64,000 nt of DNA from Veillonella sp. 3310. GTDB taxonomy: Bacteria > Bacillota > Negativicutes > Veillonellales > Veillonellaceae. The stretch spans positions 1 to 64,000 of the forward strand of contig NZ_RQVJ01000006.1 in NCBI RefSeq assembly GCF_003999875.1. The letters run 5' to 3'. Below the pieces are notes generated by a model, which worked only from the letters and a program-made list of their open reading frames with translations, was not told where the DNA came from and ran no database searches. Position numbers and translations under genes: made by a program. Shown here one piece after another: positions 61,802-64,000 of the stretch; within the stretch, counting starts at the first letter, position 1, and each line of letters opens with the position of its first letter.

Positions 61802-62689
61802 ATGAAAAAAGTTAGAAAAGCAGTCATTCCAGCGGCAGGCTTTGGAACGCGCTTTTTGCCAGCCACTAAGGCACAACCAAAAGAGATGTTGCCTATTGTG
61901 GATACACCAACTATACAATATATTGTGCAAGAGGCCATCGATTCAGGTATTGAGGATATTCTAATTATTACGGGGCGCAATAAGCGGGCTATTGAAGATC
62001 ATTTTGATACTAGTGTGGAGTTGGAACAACTATTACAACAACAGGGAAAACAACAACATCTAGAGATGGTACGAAACTTGGCGAGTATTAAAGTTCATTA
62101 CATTCGTCAGAAAACAGCCCGTGGCTTAGGTGATGCGATTTACTGTGCGAAGTCTTTCATAGGGGATGAGCCATTTGCTGTTCTCTTGGGGGATGATGTG
62201 GTGTATAATCCACAAAATCCATGTTTGAAGCAGTTGATTGATTGTCATTACGCCCATGATGGCGTAACAATTTTAGGTACTCAATTTGTAGCTCCCGAAA
62301 AAGTTAGCTCTTATGGTATTGTGTCGGGACATGAAATTGAACCGAATGTGTACGAGGTAGCTGGGCTAGTGGAAAAACCACCACTTGAATATGCCCCATC
62401 GAACTTGGCCGTATTAGGTCGTTATATTTTGACTCCAGACATATTTGACGAGTTAGAAAAAACGCCTCAAGGAGCGGGCAATGAAATTCAGTTGACCGAT
62501 GCTATTGCGAGACTTTCATCGAAAATTCTAGCCTATTCCTATGAAGGGGTACGCTATGATATAGGTGATCGCTTAGGCTATTTAAAAGCAACTGTAGAAT
62601 ACGGCTTGCGAAATCCACAGTTGGCAGAGGCTTTCAAAACCTATTTACAAGAACTAGACATCGATTCTGTTATGAATCTTAAAGCGTAG
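61802..62689 (+). CDS. galU: UTP-glucose-1-phosphate uridylyltransferase
   Basis: This 295-residue GalU makes UDP-glucose from UTP and Glc-1-P, a donor for LPS-core and glycolipid glucosyltransferases elsewhere in the window. It shows KAVIPAAGFGTRFLPATKAQPKEM (first part AVIPAAGFGTRFLPATKA), GLGDAIYCAK, LLGDDVV, GLVEKP and GNEIQLTDAI. AAGGGGACG precedes the ATG. It follows lptD by 14 bases and ends in a terminator. Confidence 0.96.
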   Translation: MKKVRKAVIPAAGFGTRFLPATKAQPKEMLPIVDTPTIQYIVQEAIDSGIEDILIITGRNKRAIEDHFDTSVELEQLLQQQGKQQHLEMVRNLASIKVHYIRQKTARGLGDAIYCAKSFIGDEPFAVLLGDDVVYNPQNPCLKQLIDCHYAHDGVTILGTQFVAPEKVSSYGIVSGHEIEPNVYEVAGLVEKPPLEYAPSNLAVLGRYILTPDIFDELEKTPQGAGNEIQLTDAIARLSSKILAYSYEGVRYDIGDRLGYLKATVEYGLRNPQLAEAFKTYLQELDIDSVMNLKA

Positions 62690-62703
62690 TTGTATATATG
62701 TAA

Positions 62704-62747
62704 GTAACGGATGTTATGAGGTGCATACCTTGTGATATCCGTTTTTG
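62704..62747 (+). terminator. Terminator after galU
   Basis: AACGGAT...ATATCCGTT hairpin with inner GAGGTGCATACCTTG pairing, followed by TTTTGC. Confidence 0.75.
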
Positions 62748-62778
62748 CATATCTACTCACTGCATAGCAAGAATGCGT

Positions 62779-62794
62779 TGTGATACATATCACA
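62779..62794. promoter_or_regulatory. Crp/Fnr-type operator upstream of pckA
   Basis: TGTGAT-ACAT-ATCACA is a dyad matching the Crp/Fnr-family consensus TGTGA-N6-TCACA. Its centre lies about 92 bases before the predicted pckA transcription start, a classical upstream activator position. Which regulator binds is unknown. Confidence 0.6.
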
Positions 62795-62843
62795 GATGCT
62801 TGGATTTACTAAGGCTAATGCAGTGTATATGATGAGGCTCATA

Positions 62844-62872
62844 TTGTGAAATACTTAATTAAATGTTAGAAT
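62844..62872 (+). promoter_or_regulatory. pckA promoter
   Basis: TTGTGA (62844-62849), 17 bases, TAGAAT (62867-62872), about 49 bases before the start codon. Confidence 0.6.
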
Positions 62873-62920
62873 ATAAGAGAATATACATAAGTATAATAAG
62901 TTACAACGAATGAGGAAACT

Positions 62921-64000
62921 ATGGCAACAAGATTAAAATGGAAACAGTCCGAAATTAAAGAAAACCCGCTTTTTTCTAAATTGAGAAGTACGATAGAAAC
63001 AGCGTTTTATGGAAATAATGTAACACCTGTTAAATCCATTGCACAGGCCTATGAGTTAGCAGCTAAGGAACCTGGTGTCATTGTATTAGATATGCCAATC
63101 TACCGTGCGGAAGAGCAAGGTTTACCACAAGATGCAAAAGTATTAGTTACTAATAATGGTAAAACTACAGGTCGTTATGCAAAAGCACGTCGTATCATCG
63201 GTGATGAAGGTATTAACGAAGTAGAATTATGTGATATTGCTCGTGAAGCTGTGTATGATAGCCGTCATAAAGAGTGGATTTCTGCGCAAGCTATTGTAGG
63301 CTTGGATGAAGCTTTCACCGCTCGTGCACATTTAATGATTCCTAAAGAACATGCTTCTATCTTGTACTCCTGGGCTATCAACTTCCAATTTTTCAATGAG
63401 GAAGTAAAGGCTTTTTACAGAGAGAGTAAGGAAATTCCTGAAGGGGATATTTTTATCTATTCTGATCCAGATTATGTGGTAGAAGGATACCCTGGAGGAC
63501 TAGCTATTTTTGACCCTGCTCATAACTGCGCTATGATTTTAGGCATGCGCTATTTTGGGGAACATAAAAAAGGCACTCTTACATTAGGATGGTCCTTGGC
63601 AAATCGTTATGGTTATGTGGCATGCCATGGTGGTATGAAGCGATATAATTTACAAGATGGTTCTTCCTATACAATTGGCGTATTCGGATTATCCGGATCG
63701 GGTAAATCTACCTTAACCCATGAACAACATGATGGACGATATGATATTTCTGTGTTACATGATGATGCGTATATCATTCATACAGAAGATTTATCCTCTA
63801 TTGCTTTAGAACCAACATATTTTGATAAAATGCAAGACTATCCGGTGGAACATCCTGCTAATAAATATTTATTAACATTGCAAAATGTTGGGGTCACCTT
63901 AGATGAAGATGGCAACAAAGTTGTTTTAGCAGAAGATGTGCGTAATAACAATGGTCGTGCTATTAAATCGCAATTCTGGACAGACAATCGCGTGAACTTT
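62921..64000 (+). CDS. pckA: Phosphoenolpyruvate carboxykinase (ATP), 5' part
   Basis: The first 360 codons of a PckA-like enzyme, cut by the window end. It catalyses the ATP-dependent oxaloacetate/PEP interconversion. It shows YSDPDYVVEGYPGGLAIFDP, the kinase-1a P-loop GVFGLSGSGKSTLTH (about 248-262) and HDDAY (about 274-278), the kinase-2 metal region. It differs from E. coli PckA (SGTGKTTL, and FNFEGGCYAK after the P-loop) and looks like the divergent Clostridia/Negativicutes form. TGAGGA precedes the ATG. In Veillonella-type metabolism it would link C4 acids to PEP. Confidence 0.88.
   Translation, partial: MATRLKWKQSEIKENPLFSKLRSTIETAFYGNNVTPVKSIAQAYELAAKEPGVIVLDMPIYRAEEQGLPQDAKVLVTNNGKTTGRYAKARRIIGDEGINEVELCDIAREAVYDSRHKEWISAQAIVGLDEAFTARAHLMIPKEHASILYSWAINFQFFNEEVKAFYRESKEIPEGDIFIYSDPDYVVEGYPGGLAIFDPAHNCAMILGMRYFGEHKKGTLTLGWSLANRYGYVACHGGMKRYNLQDGSSYTIGVFGLSGSGKSTLTHEQHDGRYDISVLHDDAYIIHTEDLSSIALEPTYFDKMQDYPVEHPANKYLLTLQNVGVTLDEDGNKVVLAEDVRNNNGRAIKSQFWTDNRVNF

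Overview
The window looks like chromosome from a diderm Firmicute of the Negativicutes, most likely Veillonella or a close relative. Three tandem OmpM-type porins carry an N-terminal SLH domain, as in the Veillonellaceae. There is a complete ADP-heptose pathway (gmhA, hldE, hldD, gmhB), an LptD-like protein, heptosyltransferase-like and LPS-core-type glycosyltransferases and galU. These sit beside genes in typical Firmicute order (mfd, SpoVB-like flippase, mazG, hup). The DNA is AT-rich, and nearly every gene lies on the + strand. The genus is an inference from protein style, not from a search.

Layout. 1-450: end of a 5S rRNA, then tRNA-Trp, tRNA-Arg and tRNA-Leu. 0.5-8.7 kb: housekeeping genes (mfd to hup) and a lipid glycosyltransferase. 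8.8-9.7 kb: a Panacea/MazF-like toxin-antitoxin pair. 9.8-11.8 kb: an ABC-F ATPase. 12-16.8 kb: three ompM genes, each with its own promoter, leader and terminator. 17-21 kb: a BcrC-like phosphatase, a DnaA domain I-like small protein, a divergent CbiK and an LTA-synthase-like transferase. 21.3-34.5 kb: an LPS/glycan cluster with rfbB, a second sulfatase-fold transferase and about nine glycosyltransferases. It contains a duplicated two-gene cassette, and its 3' end is decaying. 34.6-35.3 kb: a dead ISL3 element. 35.4-39.2 kb: a 1250-residue membrane P-loop NTPase resembling YobI. 39.2-41 kb: a non-coding stretch with a tRNA-like fragment on the minus strand, then two small membrane proteins. 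41-48.9 kb: pnp, dut, a VirK-like gene, nrdR and the heptose operon. 48.7-51 kb: a 1.1-kb tandem duplication that doubled an ECF transporter S gene and its leader, followed by znuA. 52-53.9 kb: a SCIFF ranthipeptide precursor and its radical SAM maturase. 53.9-58.5 kb: hypF-C-D-E. 58.6-62.7 kb: two exported proteins, lptD-like and galU. 62.9 kb to the end: 5' part of pckA behind a Crp/Fnr-type site.

How it fits together. Most of the window serves the outer membrane: heptose supply, core glycosyl transfer, LPS assembly, OM-peptidoglycan tethering by OmpM, and lipid/phospho-transfer enzymes. Several transcripts share one architecture: a sigma70 promoter, then a terminator-like hairpin within the leader, then the first gene. 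This occurs at rfbB, both WaaE-like cassettes, both ECF-S genes and possibly znuA, and it suggests attenuation or antitermination. The best candidates for undescribed biology are the YobI-like NTPase locus, the ECF-S leader RNA and the tRNA-like element near 39.5 kb.
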